From contig RSEF01000017.1 of NCBI GenBank assembly GCA_003993805.1, forward strand, positions 11,156,162 through 11,220,161: a stretch of 64,000 nt of DNA. Reading direction: 5' to 3'. The notes beneath the pieces are model-generated. The model worked only from the letters and a program-made list of their open reading frames with translations, made no database searches and was not told the DNA's origin. Positions within the stretch are counted from its first letter, which is position 1. Each line of letters starts with the position of its first letter. Position numbers and translations under genes: made by a program. Source of the stretch: Himantopus leucocephalus. Its lineage: Eukaryota; Chordata; Aves; Charadriiformes; Recurvirostridae. Shown piece by piece: positions 11,401 to 22,340 of the stretch.

Positions 11401-12590
11401 CCCCAAAGACTAATGGAGCCGAGGAGGTGAACAGGGAGCTCCATGTCTCTGCACCGCTCCCTGCCTCTGCTGGCTCGCCTGGCGCAGGCGCCGGGGCCGT
11501 GGTGTGGCATGGGGCAGCCGGCACGGTGCGGGGGGCTCAGCCCTCGGGGGTGCCGGAGGGGCCCCTGAACACCACAGAAGGGCTGGGGGCCCTGGAAAAG
11601 CAATTTGGGAGCGGCAAGTCCACGCCTCTAGCTCGGGTAAGATTTAGAAATGCCCTCAGCGTGATTTGCTGAGCGGCACTTAGAAGATGGCCCATTAAAA
11701 ACAGAAGGGGGAAGGCACGGGGACGTGGCTGGGACGAGGCAGCCCGGCCCGCAGCGCAGAGGCACGCGCTGGGTCGCGTGCCGTGTACCGGGCTCTCAGT
11801 TCTGCCACCGACAGACACGCAGGCCGTGACGGCTTTTCCTCGCAACGAAAAAACAGAGAAAACCACATCATGCAGTATTTTATCCAAGCCGCTGGTGTTG
11901 CCGCAAGGGGCTGGCGCGAGGCACCGTGAGGCGCAGGGCACAGAGGCGCAGACCTGAGGTGTGCAGCGTCCCGTGGCGCCGCGGGAGGTGACGAATCCCG
12001 TCCTGACCGCACGCGGCCAACAAAGGAGCTGTTGGGAGGGGGCGACCAGGCCCTGCTTCATGCCGGCGTTGGACCCTCATGCGGCCTCACCGTCGGCACC
12101 AGCGGCGGCCGGCCTTGGGAGGCGGATGAGGCCAGTCACGGGAATCACCACATTTCGCGGCCGGGAGCGGCAGCGGGCAGCGAGGGGACCAGTGCACGAA
12201 AGGCGGCGCTGAGCAAGCCAGGATGAGGTGCCCAGCGGGGGAGAGGCCAAGCGGCGAGAGGCTGGTGCNGCAAGCCAGGATGAGGTGCCCAGCGGGGGAG
12301 AGGCCGAGCGGCGAGAGGCTGGTGTCCCTCCTGAGGCACAGGGAAGGGCTGGTGAGCCGCCGGCGCCTGCCCCGCTCTGCCGACAGCGCACGTGAGGGAA
12401 CGCGAGGCACAGCAAACTCGCCCTGCGCCGCGCCGGCAGGGAGCCGGGCTGGTGTCGAGGCGGCTCATGGGGCCGCGGGGGCAGCACCCCACTGTGCCAC
12501 AGCCTTCACCGCGGAGCAGGCACTGCCCGGCGGCTCGGTCACCCCCCGGCACTGCCGGATTTCTGCTCCTTTCCCTCGGCTTTTAGTAAG
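11401..12590. other. Long GC/CpG-rich interlude with a false tandem duplication
   Basis: Chance open frames up to 174 codons occur on both strands. CpGs are dense from about 11900 to 12560. A duplicated 55-bp segment around a single N (12213-12324) is treated as an assembly join. No gene is recognised. Confidence 0.4.
12213..12324 (+). repeat. 55-bp duplication flanking a single N, probable assembly artefact
   Basis: Copy one is 12213-12267 and copy two is 12270-12324, with N at 12269. They differ at one base (A/G within aggccRagc). The N exactly between two near-identical copies fits two contig ends that overlap but were not merged. Confidence 0.85.
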
Positions 12591-13050
12591 GTTCAGACCA
12601 GATACGCTCTCTTCTCTATGGAGAAGATAACGGTTTCTAATGGAAAGCCTGGCACAAACGGAGCTGCCGCCCATCCAACAGCTCCGTGAGTCTATGTTAA
12701 GAGCATTTACATATGAATTATGGCCACCTTCAGACTCAAATGTGATGTTCTCTTTCATTTACACATTTTCTGCACTTCTTCCTTCGTTGCAGCCCAACAG
12801 CTGTGCCAGGCCCTGCGTCCCGAGCTTTCCAGGAACACCCGTGCCGGCTCCCGTGCCGTGAAGCTGCTCACCGAGGTCCCCCCAGCCACCACCGGGGCGT
12901 GCGGCTGAGCCCCCTCCCCGGGGCAGGGCACCCACCGCTGGCGCGCGGGGACCGAAACCCGGCACCTCCCTCGGCGCAGTCCCTGCGAGCGACCGGCTTT
13001 CAACGGTGCCCCCGGCGCTGCACGGCGAGCTAAAACCTGCAATGTCACCT
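12591..13050. other. AT-leaning spacer then GC-rich interlude
   Basis: Positions of about 12590-12790 are AT-leaning and 12800-13050 are GC-rich with overlapping chance frames on both strands. No supported gene or regulatory site. Confidence 0.35.
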
Positions 13051-13540
13051 GCCTGAACTGAAGTGAATTTAAAATACAAACAACAAAGCCAGTGCTAAGT
13101 TAAAAGGAGAAAAAAACAGACAATGGAGGATCCCAATAATGGGAAAAGATAACAAAGCCCCTGGATCCTAGCATCTGGCACTAAATGCACTTTTCTGTAA
13201 ACTGAATGGCGGCTTCCAAACTGCGCCAAGCATCACTCCTTTGCCAAGGCAGTAAACAGCTTTTATCAGCAATAATGATGGCATAATCCCAGCTAAAAAG
13301 GAAAGTAACATATGGCAGCAGCCCTACAAACACCATCCCAACAAAGTAGGGGGCATTTTTATTACAGCGTCCACTTGCAGAAAACCTGCCAGACTACTTC
13401 TCTCTTTTCTCCTCTCTTTTTTTACAGGTTATCATCTTCGCTGTTTGAGCTGAATGTGGCATTTGGGAGTTTTANAATTTTGAATGATAATTTAAGACAA
13501 ATTAAAAAAAAAAAAAAAAAAAAGGAAGATAGGGTACCCA
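13051..13540. promoter_or_regulatory. AT-rich candidate element ending in poly-A
   Basis: Complex AT-rich sequence from 13050 to about 13430 resembles the other candidate elements. A single N lies at 13475, and a 20-A run lies at 13504-13523. The N may mark another unmerged contig join, but no flanking duplication is evident. Confidence 0.3.
13504..13523 (+). repeat. Poly-A homopolymer, 20 bp
   Basis: Twenty consecutive A residues. No processed-pseudogene body or target-site duplication is recognisable upstream, so it is called a simple repeat. Confidence 0.85.
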
Positions 13541-14875
13541 GAACTGACAGATGACAACGAACACAAACAGTCTTGTGAAATGAACATATATGCTTAACAC
13601 AGTGCTGGGGAGAAATAAATGCTGCAAAGGTGCCACATTATTTCAAATATTATTATACAGTTTAGTCTTAGGTGCAATGCCGTGTTTGGAAAACAAATAT
13701 GTGGGAAGCAATAATTCAGACCTTAAACAATTTTTTTCTCTAATGATGCAATACGTTATATAGGAGCACTGCTAATAGGTCAGGTGTAAATCAGTGCAAA
13801 TTTTGTTTACAAGCTGATTTCAAAAACAAAATTAATCTAACATTATTAACCTTTTTTAATGGCTGGCATCCTCATTTATATTTGCGGATCTAATATTCAC
13901 AAAACTGATTTTAAGCCCAACCGTGTATTTATCAAAACCAGCATGAGACACAACGCCCGTGTGAAAGACACTGGGGTGGACTAAAGGATAGTTTGCCGTC
14001 ACACTGTCTTGCTTTTAATTGATGAAAGAGCGGTTCACTTTTTCCCTATCTTTTATGATTTGCTGAAATGCCATCTCCAAATAAGAAGAGATTCCAATCT
14101 CACTTTGGCTCGGCAATCTCGTCATGCAATTATTTGAAAACATTACGATTCACTAATTATCATGCTAATTATTTTGCCCTATACATTTGCCATCATGTTG
14201 TACAATTAAACACAGAGCCCAAACCTTTGTTTACGCCATGCAAATGCGTGTGCTGATTGGGGAACAAATGTGGAAAAGTAGAGGAATGCACTAATATTTT
14301 TTTGACATCTTTACCTATAAATATTTTTTCAGACTGAAAAATGTATCTAATAGCTCCACTCACTGATGTGCACTGCAGTTTACCACAGTGTCTATATTTC
14401 TGTTGTCAGTTTTACAGTATCTCCCTTCATTAAACCTATCAAGTTTTCCTTTTGATCATGCAACCAAGGCCAGAAGACAGATATCTTCCTGGAACAGAGC
14501 AGTCTGCCAAGTCTTTCACAAGACCAGCTTTAACCTCCCTATTGATTTTCTCAACACTGCAGCCATTCATTGTTTGTGACATTTGGCTGTCGGCTCTTTA
14601 ACACCCTTCAACCAAATCAATTTCATATTTTTGTCAATGCCCTGCTAGAGGATGAGCAAAATGGGAAGAGACTTAGCATGATTTAGAATGTTGATTTTCT
14701 AGAGCGGTTTTATCTGTAGTTTTTACAAGCCTTATAAAGTTAATTCAACATGTTTGTTTAAGCATATGTAATAAATTGGGAGAGAAGCACTACCAGAGTT
14801 AAGTTTCAAATTCCCCAAATCTCATTCATGAAGAAAACTAAATTATTATATCCATGTCAGTAAAAACAAATGTGC
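13541..14875. promoter_or_regulatory. AT-rich block with TAATTA pair and POU octamer
   Basis: TAATTA cores lie at 14154-14159 and 14166-14171, 6 bp apart, and an exact octamer ATGCAAAT lies at 14238-14245. All three are within 92 bp of complex, repeat-free sequence. The 62-codon frame across them (14068-14256) has no recognisable homology. I infer a developmental enhancer. Confidence 0.42.
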
Positions 14876-15775
14876 AGCAATCCTGTTCCCTCCAAAACCG
14901 AAATACAAATGAGGCAGATCCCTGCCCAGCCCCTGCCCGCTGTGCCAAGCCCCTGTGGCAGCGCCGTGCTCCAGCACCCAAAGATCCGCCGGCAGCGCCG
15001 GCACCTCCCGGGGGCTCCTCCACCGCTGCCCCTCGGCGTGACAAGAGGTAGCGAGGCTGGGCCCCAAAAGAGAAATAATCGTGCTTCCGAGCAACAGACG
15101 TTGGAAAACAGCACTTGCCGAGCTGGCAAGCGAGCCGTGCCCCGCGCAGGAGCGTGCGGGAGAGATCGGAGCTGGCTCCTGGAGGATGGAGGGAGACGGG
15201 AGCCCCAGACGGCTCTGGCTGGACTGGGTCTCCAGCCGAGCCCCTCGTACGGCAGTCGTACCTGTTAGCACCCGATTTCAGGGATGCTGTTTTCCCATCA
15301 CACAGGCAGCCCCGCTGCTATGTGCTGCTCCAAGCACTGCCGGTGGGAACGGGGACGTGTCGCCCCGGGAAGCGAGCGAGAAGCCCGGCACTCACCAAGC
15401 CCTGAGCATCCCACCACCCTNNNNNNNNNNNNNNNNNNNNNNNNNNNNNNNNNNNNNNNNNNNNNNNNNNNNNNNNNNNNNNNNNNNNNNNNNNNNNNNN
15501 NNNNNNNNNNNNNNNNNNNNGGTCCAGCCCCAGCCCCACACCCGCCCCCCAAGCCCACGCACCATCGCTCTGACCCACACCAGACCCCAGGGATGCATTT
15601 TGGGGCTGAAAATGCTCACGGCCAGCCTGGGCTTTCCCCACCCCCCCGTGCTCTGCTGCGCACCGGTCTCTCCGGCCGGTGCAGAGATGTGCCAACGGAC
15701 CGGGGCATGTGTATCGCCATGGCTGAGCTCAGCGTGACCCCCTCAAGTGGGCACAGCCTCTGAGTGGCAGATACT
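14876..15775. other. GC-rich interlude interrupted by an assembly gap
   Basis: CpG-rich DNA with chance frames on both strands, several of them bridging the N gap and therefore meaningless there. No gene is recognised. Confidence 0.4.
15421..15520. other. Assembly gap, 100 N
   Basis: Exactly 100 Ns, a conventional placeholder size, so the true length is unknown. The gap lies inside GC-rich sequence. Confidence 0.98.
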
Positions 15776-16085
15776 GTAGTGGGAATCATTTTTAGACAAC
15801 ATACTCATCTGATAGACCAGCCGCATTAAAATGTGGATTAACAGCCTGGCAGCTTGAACAGCTTATTTGGAGTCAGTAGGCACTGTGGTGTAAATATGTA
15901 TTTAGGGCATTTCGAGGATGCATGTTAAAGACGTGGCGGATTATACCCACGCCTCCCTGCACACCTGGATTTATGCTGTGTTTATTAGAAGGCCTATAGA
16001 TACCGCAGGCTTGGTAAATATTGTTATGGAAGCAGTTACTGCCTGTAATGATCTAGTCTGATCTTTTGTGTTTGTCTACACATCC
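15776..16085. promoter_or_regulatory. Short AT-rich candidate element
   Basis: About 300 bp of complex, moderately AT-rich sequence flanked on both sides by GC-rich interludes. No repeat is visible. No single motif is strong enough to name, so the call rests on the sharp compositional contrast. Confidence 0.3.
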
Positions 16086-16680
16086 CCTCACGCTTCTGGC
16101 TTAATCTCCTACCCTCAGGAGGCACGTCCAAAGTCAGGACAAAAACGCTTTTGCCGCGTAGGACGAGGGATTCGTCTCGTGTCCTACCCCAGCGCAGAGG
16201 TAACCTTCCCACGCGCGGCCCCCCGGCTCCTGGGGAGCAGGGACTGTCCTTCGCATCCTTCCCCTCTATTTTTAACTGCTGATAAATTGGAGAGACTCCT
16301 GGTTAAACCGTGTTGGTTTCAAGGACATGGAGGACAGTGATGGTAGCAGTTGACACTTCATTACATCAGAGACATGAGCAGGAGGGGACCCCCCTTCACC
16401 CCCCCGTGGTGGCCGGGGGGGGAGCTGGGGGCTGCTCTCATCCTGCCCGTGCCCCTCGGGGTGCCCAGCGCCGCGGCGCTGCAGCACGCACCCCACGCCT
16501 GGCCCGTGCAGGGCAGGGGGCTGTGCCCCCGCAGGACAGCAGTTTGCCGGAGACCCCCCATCTCTGCGGGTGGGGGACGGCTCCTGTGGGGCTCCCCTGA
16601 ACGCCTCCGGCTGCGAGAACCCCCCCGGGCAGGGGCTGCGGCGCTGCCAGCATCACACCCGCCCGTACTGTGGGAAAAGG
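16086..16680. other. GC-rich interlude with G/C-run hairpin
   Basis: Chance open frames occur on both strands. Runs C7 (16399-16405) and G8 (16415-16422) are separated by 9 bases and could pair, with a further G5 at 16427-16431. No gene. Confidence 0.4.
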
Positions 16681-17760
16681 CCTGATGAGAAATGAATTTG
16701 AAAAACCAATTGTAAAAAATAGTTTTTAAGACTCTCAGCCTTGCCCCTGGGGAAGGAGGACACGGTGTGTTTAAAATACTGTGCTTAAAATAAAAAATAT
16801 TCTCCACGCTGGCAACCTATTTTGCTGGGTTCCTGATAGTGCTGTTTCCAAGACCACGCGCACGCCAGACCCCCCCCGTCCCCAGGGACCCCGCAGGACA
16901 GCGAGAGCCAAGGTTAAAAATAAAGCTTTCAGGATGGTTTCCCAGCCTGGTGTCCTTCAAACGTGGACTACGCCCAAACCAGTCCTCTGCTGACTCTGAG
17001 CTGATGGAGGATGGGATGGGATGGGATGGGATGGGATGGGATGGGACAGACAGGTGGACTCCCATATGTGGTGCCCAGCGCATGGGGCCAGAGCACGGTG
17101 ACCAAAGGACCCTCAGACCAGCTGCTGCTCTGGGGCACCCCAACATGTCTCTCCTGCAGCTGCAGCAAGAACCCCGTGGGAAGACAGTGTGGAGGCTCCT
17201 GCAAATGTCACCCCACTTCTCCCCAAGTCAGCCCCCCCGAACAAAGGCGCCAGCTCCTGGTCCACCCGCTCAATGAAAGGTGAGAAGTCCGTGAACCATT
17301 CCAGCACAGCAGGAGGGACGTCAGTGCCAGAGACGCTGTCTGCGGAGGAAAAGGCACCTCTCGACTCCCCGTGGCCGGGAGAGGGGACACGGGGTGGGGG
17401 TGGCAGGGCACGGCAGCATCCACCCTGCCCCGGTGCCCCCGAGCCGCCCGCCCTCCCCACGGTGCCTGGGGCCAGGGCTGCTCACGGCAAACACAGGCAG
17501 CATTTATCTGTGCAGCAAAAAGCTGTTTGTCTCATAATTCTGCATGTGTCACGTATGATCCCGACTGGCTTATTTGCCCAGGAGTCTGCCCCAAAGCCCC
17601 ACCCAGCTCCCCAGCGCCCCGGAACGGCTGTGGGTGTCCGGGTGCCCCTCCTCTGCCACGGCGGCTCCTGCAGGACAGCCGAGCCCGGGGTCTTCCATCT
17701 GACTCACTGCTCCGGGAGGAACCCTGAGGAACCCTGAGCACGCGTCTTCCCGAGACCTTT
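16681..17760. other. Short AT spacer, then GC-rich interlude with a pentanucleotide repeat
   Basis: Positions of about 16681-16835 are AT-rich, then GC-rich to 17760 with overlapping frames up to 182 codons on both strands. No domain is recognised. A 10-bp direct duplication aggaaccctg lies near 17717-17736. Confidence 0.35.
17011..17045 (+). repeat. (ATGGG)7 microsatellite
   Basis: Seven perfect ATGGG units in tandem, preceded by a degenerate unit (atggagg). Likely length-polymorphic. Confidence 0.95.
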
Positions 17761-18200
17761 CCAGGCTTTTTAAGCTGAGCCCTGCCACATTTTGTGAGTC
17801 TGTTTTCCCACCATTTCCCAGTGCCACGTGACCAACGTGTGCGATAGTCCAGGAGAGAAACTTTGCATGATTTAACAACAAAAAACATTAAAAAATAATG
17901 GGACGGGTCCTCAGCTGGTGTAAATGCTCATCGCTCCACCGAAGCCATTAGCAATCTGCACCAGATGAGGATCTGCCCCAAGGTTTGGAGGTGGCCATGA
18001 AAACAAAAACTCTCTCAGCTGCGGGTTTTCAGCCTGCCCCGACGGGGATCCCCGTGCGGGGGCACGAGCCCTTGCTGTCGTTTTGATCAGAGCTGCCTTT
18101 CAGTACCACGATGAAAAAACACACCCAGACTTTGGTTTTTTAGATAACTGGTTTTCAAAATGAAAGCAAGAACCTGTCCAGTCTCTAGTGGAAAAAATGC
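17761..18200. other. Mixed-composition non-coding spacer
   Basis: Intermediate base composition. A CACGTG E-box lies at about 17824-17829 (in tgccacgtgacc), with an ACGTG core close downstream. No gene or repeat is recognised. Confidence 0.3.
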
Positions 18201-18650
18201 AAGGATCGCGTTATGAGCAGGAGAGGTGCTGCGCAGGAGGAGCATCACCCGTCCCCATCGACCCCGATGCCCTTACCGCCCGAGTGCCGAAGGCCCCGCG
18301 TCCCCGATGCTGATAAGGCAGGCAGGGAGCTCTCTCTGCCGGGGCCAGGGCTGCATCTGAGCGGGAGGAGGGCTGTGGCCGCTGGCCTCCGACGGGCACC
18401 CAGACCCCGGGAGGCAGCATGCGCCCCCCGCGCCTCTCCCCAGGCGCTGGGCACCCGCCGGCACCCAGCGATAACACGGCGGGGCTGGCGCTGGCGTCGC
18501 TCCCACACACCCTCCCCTGCGTTGGACGCAGCCGTCGGGATCTGCTGGAGCACCCTGGCCCGGCTGGATGGGACCTGGGGCCAAACGGCCCTTATCAGAT
18601 GGGCCTCCGGGCAGGAGACCTGGCTGCTCCGGCACCGGGATCACGGAGCT
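18201..18650. other. GC/CpG-rich interlude
   Basis: Overlapping chance frames on both strands, including a 232-codon plus-strand frame (18213-18911) that runs on into the AT-rich block. Its conceptual product is Arg/Pro/Ala-rich without a domain. No gene is called. Confidence 0.4.
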
Positions 18651-19480
18651 CCCAAAATACCAGAAATACGATTCAAAGCATTTTTCATGCCCAATGGAGC
18701 AGCAAAAGACCAGCCTGAAAAATGTATTTTAACATATTTACTATGTAGTTTTCTGGCACCAGATAGGAAGACACGAGAATGTCGTGCTTGCAACAGCCCC
18801 AGAATATTCCATTATTCCCCTGTTATTTTACTGTGGGATTTTTCCCACTATGCCCCAATATCCTCATATTTTCAGCTGCAGCGTGTTTGCTTTGATGATG
18901 CCTTAACCTAGAAATAGTCTGCAGTTGTTTACCCGCTGGTAGAGCTTCAAATATTATATTCTCACATTTTTAAATCAGTGCAGACACCTGAGACAAAAAG
19001 TGTCCCAAAAGCTGCCTACAAGAGCTACATGCTGGTCACTCTTTCTTGTCAAGGTTGATTTATTGCCTCCTTGCTGTTCAATTTCACATTTTGTCCTCAT
19101 CATATCCGTGGCTCATGATCATTCTAGGCTGACCCTTGTAGGGCAGGCAGGGAATATTGATAAAACAATTATCTGTTAGCCGTTCATTTGATTTTCCATT
19201 TCAATTACGGATTGCACGAGGCAAAAGGAAAAAGATTGCATCATTGATTTTTCTACCTTACAACAGTAAAGAGTTGCTTTGATGGTTATAAAATGAATGC
19301 AACTCAACCATGCTTTTAAAGGTCATATTTTTTGTTTTACTATATTTCTTAAAAGCCTTAATATATGCAACTGTACAGGGGGAGAAGCCTGTATCGTCAG
19401 ATCAGATAACTAGATACAAAGCACACATACGTCAAAGAAACACAGGTGAAAAAAGCCTTGCTCTAATGTATTTACAATAA
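18651..19480. promoter_or_regulatory. AT-rich candidate enhancer block
   Basis: Complex repeat-free sequence with a TGATTTAT PBX-HOX type core at 19056-19063 and two CTTTGAT TCF-like cores (near 18891 and 19278). It opens the longest AT-rich run of the left half of the window. Confidence 0.38.
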
Positions 19481-20110
19481 ATCTGATCTTCCCCAGCAAA
19501 GTCCTCGGAATCAGCCTGCAGCCGCGCCGTGGCTCTGGAGTCAAACGCCTGCCTGCAAATGCCTCTCCTCGCATGTAGCTAAGGAGAATTTAACAAGCCG
19601 TTCCTGGAAAAGTGGCCTCCTGCCTGATGGAGAGCGCCATGCTCCGTCTCCCGGCTCCGCCGCATTACTGCACATTAAGAGTTTGTTCGGTTCACGCAAT
19701 ATGCAGAGAGCGGCTGCGAAAAGAGACGTATTATCCCCGCTAAACAGAACTATGTTAAAACTTCACCTATCTGAAGGGATGATAATGTGCTCTTGCCAGG
19801 CAGTGATCCGGGACGGTCACACTGGCGCGGGAGCGGTGCGGAGCCCACGGCACTCCATCACGGTTCAGCGCCCGGTGCAGCTCCGGGGGATTTTCACATG
19901 GCCGACCCTCGGAGAGGTTCAGCCTTTGATCAAGGTTTAGCGTGCCTGGAGTGGCCGTGGCGCAGGAAAGGGCTTCCATTTTCTGTGTCACAGGGTGCCA
20001 ATGTTGATCTCCTTAAAGCCCTAGAGTTTTCTTCCAAGACTGGATTACGCTCAGCAATTAAGGTAATGAACTGGCTGAGGTAACAAAGCATAATGATCTC
20101 TTTTGTCCTC
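19481..20110. promoter_or_regulatory. Mixed block with a strong TCF/LEF site
   Basis: CCTTTGATC at 19923-19931 matches the TCF/LEF consensus and is the left part of a near-palindrome continuing as AAGG. A moderately GC-rich stretch lies near 19800-19920. The short open frames here are unsupported. Confidence 0.33.
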
Positions 20111-21240
20111 TGAATGCTTATGAACTCCGCTCATTCACAATAGTCTGGAATGCAAAGCTTTCTCCAACACTGCGCGGCTTAAAACTGTGTAAAAATGATT
20201 ACTTCCATTATGCCTTCATGGTTTGACATTTTTAATTTAAACACCTGTAATATTTAAGCATACTTCTCAGAACCAAAATACCCACTCTCAAAGAATGCTA
20301 GCTTACATTCTGGTAATATTTTGACATCTTATGAGTATTATTTTAATGCCTGAAAAGATAATGTGATGAATCCATTGCAAATATATCAAAATATGTGTAT
20401 AGGGGGCTGTTGCTGGCTTTTTGTTTCAAAACAATGGATTTTTCAAAATAAGGCACAACAGCTGAGAGAGCAGTAATATTTTCATAAGGCAGTATATTGC
20501 GTCAATAACGGAAACAGCCGAACCACATTGTCTCTGCATACGTGCAGGCAAACGCAACACAACTTTTGCTTCAAATCAAGCCCCTTTATGCCGTGTTAAA
20601 CACCGGCTTGCACACTGCAATCTTTTCAAGCACAGGATATTCTGATGCAGCTATTTCACTTTTTTAAAGCGTTTATTTAAGGTTTTATTTATTTATTTTG
20701 AAACATCTGGCTACTACTTTTACATTTTTTTCAAATTTTTTGCATGATATAAACCTCCTGCACTGCAGAATCCGCTGCACTCTGATCTTTCATCTTAACA
20801 CATTTCCAGCCCCAAATTTCACTTCAATCTCACCTCATCTCTCCATACTACATTAACCCCTGGCAATTGCCTTCCAAATGACCCCATTAAGCTGTAATTG
20901 CCTCAGCAGGCCTGCACTTTCGCTTGTAATTCTGTACCTCTCATCTCCCAGACGTTCTCTCAGCATCATTTCGTGTTCTGGCTCCCTTCACTGAGCTCAG
21001 CTTATGACCTCGCTGCACCATGGCCGAAATGACTACTAAAAGCATAACAGAGACGGAATTCCATTACTTATTTTTAAAAGTTCTCTGGTGCCCTAATGTA
21101 ATATTCTTTGGGGAGTGTTGTCAAGGATACCAAGCACCAGCCATTAAAACCTTTTGTTTCCCAAGGCATTCCGTCTTTTATTAATAAATAAAGATAAAGA
21201 GAAGCTCATCCACCCTCCAGAAAGTCAGCGCGCGCTTGCA
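20111..21240. promoter_or_regulatory. AT-rich candidate enhancer block
   Basis: From about 20510 to 21170 the sequence is a long run of complex DNA without any open frame of note, with C/T-rich plus-strand stretches and a TAATTG core at 20895-20900. The lack of both coding potential and repeats over more than 600 bp makes a regulatory role the best guess. Confidence 0.38.
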
Positions 21241-21375
21241 ATGGTCTGGTACAACTTCAATCCTCATTCTGCCCCTTGTGCGCGGGGAACGGCCGCGTTA
21301 CGCCCAGCAGCAAGGACCGGCGGCTGGCAGCGGCGGCGCGCTCTGCCCGGCACAAGCGCTGCCGCGCGCAGATGA
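21241..21375. other. Short CpG-rich patch
   Basis: About 100 bp of CpG-dense sequence between AT-rich blocks. No exon is recognised. Confidence 0.35.
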
Positions 21376-21900
21376 ATTAAAACCCTTCTGCAGATAATTT
21401 TGCGGGAGCAGCTCTGCGCAGTAATGCCTGCCTTTAACGTATGCCGCCTTCCCACCTATAATGAAAATTAAAGCTGAGGTCTGAGTAGCCGTACGTGTGG
21501 GCACAGCGCAGGGGAGGAGGAAAAACTAAAACTATCATATCCCACTGTCAGGGCTCACAGTCTATCAAGGATAATGGGAATCCCCAATGGGGGTGAACAA
21601 AACAGCATGGAAAAAGCCAGCTAATCCTTTAACTGGGTTTGTGGCTCAAATGTGTTAAGGAGGAACCTCCCGCTCACGGCTGTTGTGAGACGGCCAGGAG
21701 ACATATATTTCAGATTGAAAATTAATTGGCGCTGGATCCAAGCAAGCCTTTGTAGCAAGCAGTAACCTTTTCATTTTATGGTCATGACACTGAAATATTA
21801 AGAGCCCTCTTCTCCCATAAACTATATAAACAGAGGCACTCTGAAAAATGGAGGTAGTTTTTTTCTGTGGCAGAGAAGGAGTTTTACTCTTAATTCATAA
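21376..21900. promoter_or_regulatory. AT-rich spacer, possible element
   Basis: AT-rich complex sequence, lying between two CpG-rich patches. No strong motif is named. Confidence 0.25.
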
Positions 21901-22340
21901 TAAAACTTAGCGCCGGGGCCGAGCGTGGCGGTGGGTTCATGCTCAAAGGGTACCGGTGCAGGCGGGGGCCTCCCCCGGCCCCGGCGGAGGCGACAGCAGT
22001 CGTCCGGGATGCAACGGTGGCGCCGGGGCCGCGTGAGCATCTGCCTCCGCGGGGTTCACTCGGCATCACCGGCAGACCCTGCCGGGAAGGCGCACCGGCA
22101 GCTCGCTGGCAGAGCAAGAGGAGGTGACATTTCGATCACCACCGTGACGTTCTCTCCGGCTGTCGCGCAGAAAGGAGCGGCCGTCCGCGGGGCCGTGCGG
22201 GGAGGCGGGTGCTGGCACCGCAGAGCCCGCTCCGCCGGCGAGGGGCACGCGTGGCACTGGAGGGGCAGCAGAAAGGCCAATCAGGGGCTGTCCAACACCG
22301 TGCGACACTGCGGACGTGACTTGCTGCTCGGGAACCCCTG
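21901..22340. promoter_or_regulatory. CpG-island-like stretch
   Basis: CpGs are dense across about 350 bp, with overlapping frames on both strands including a 157-codon plus-strand frame (21925-22398). The translations are low in information and show no domain. It may be an orphan CpG island or an unannotated promoter. Confidence 0.35.

Noticed and set aside
12213..12324. Tandem repeat or CRISPR-like repeat reading of the duplicated segment
   Set aside because: Only two copies, centred on an N, in vertebrate-type DNA. An assembly join is the better explanation.
13504..13523. Poly-A tail of a processed pseudogene or retrocopy
   Set aside because: No coding-like body or target-site duplication is recognisable upstream.
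18213..18911. 232-codon plus-strand open frame
   Set aside because: The first two thirds is GC-rich chance sequence with frames open on both strands. No domain or start context.
18930..18955. tRNA-like B-box (ggtagagcttcaaa)
   Set aside because: No A-box, no cloverleaf and no match to the conserved GGTTCGA core.
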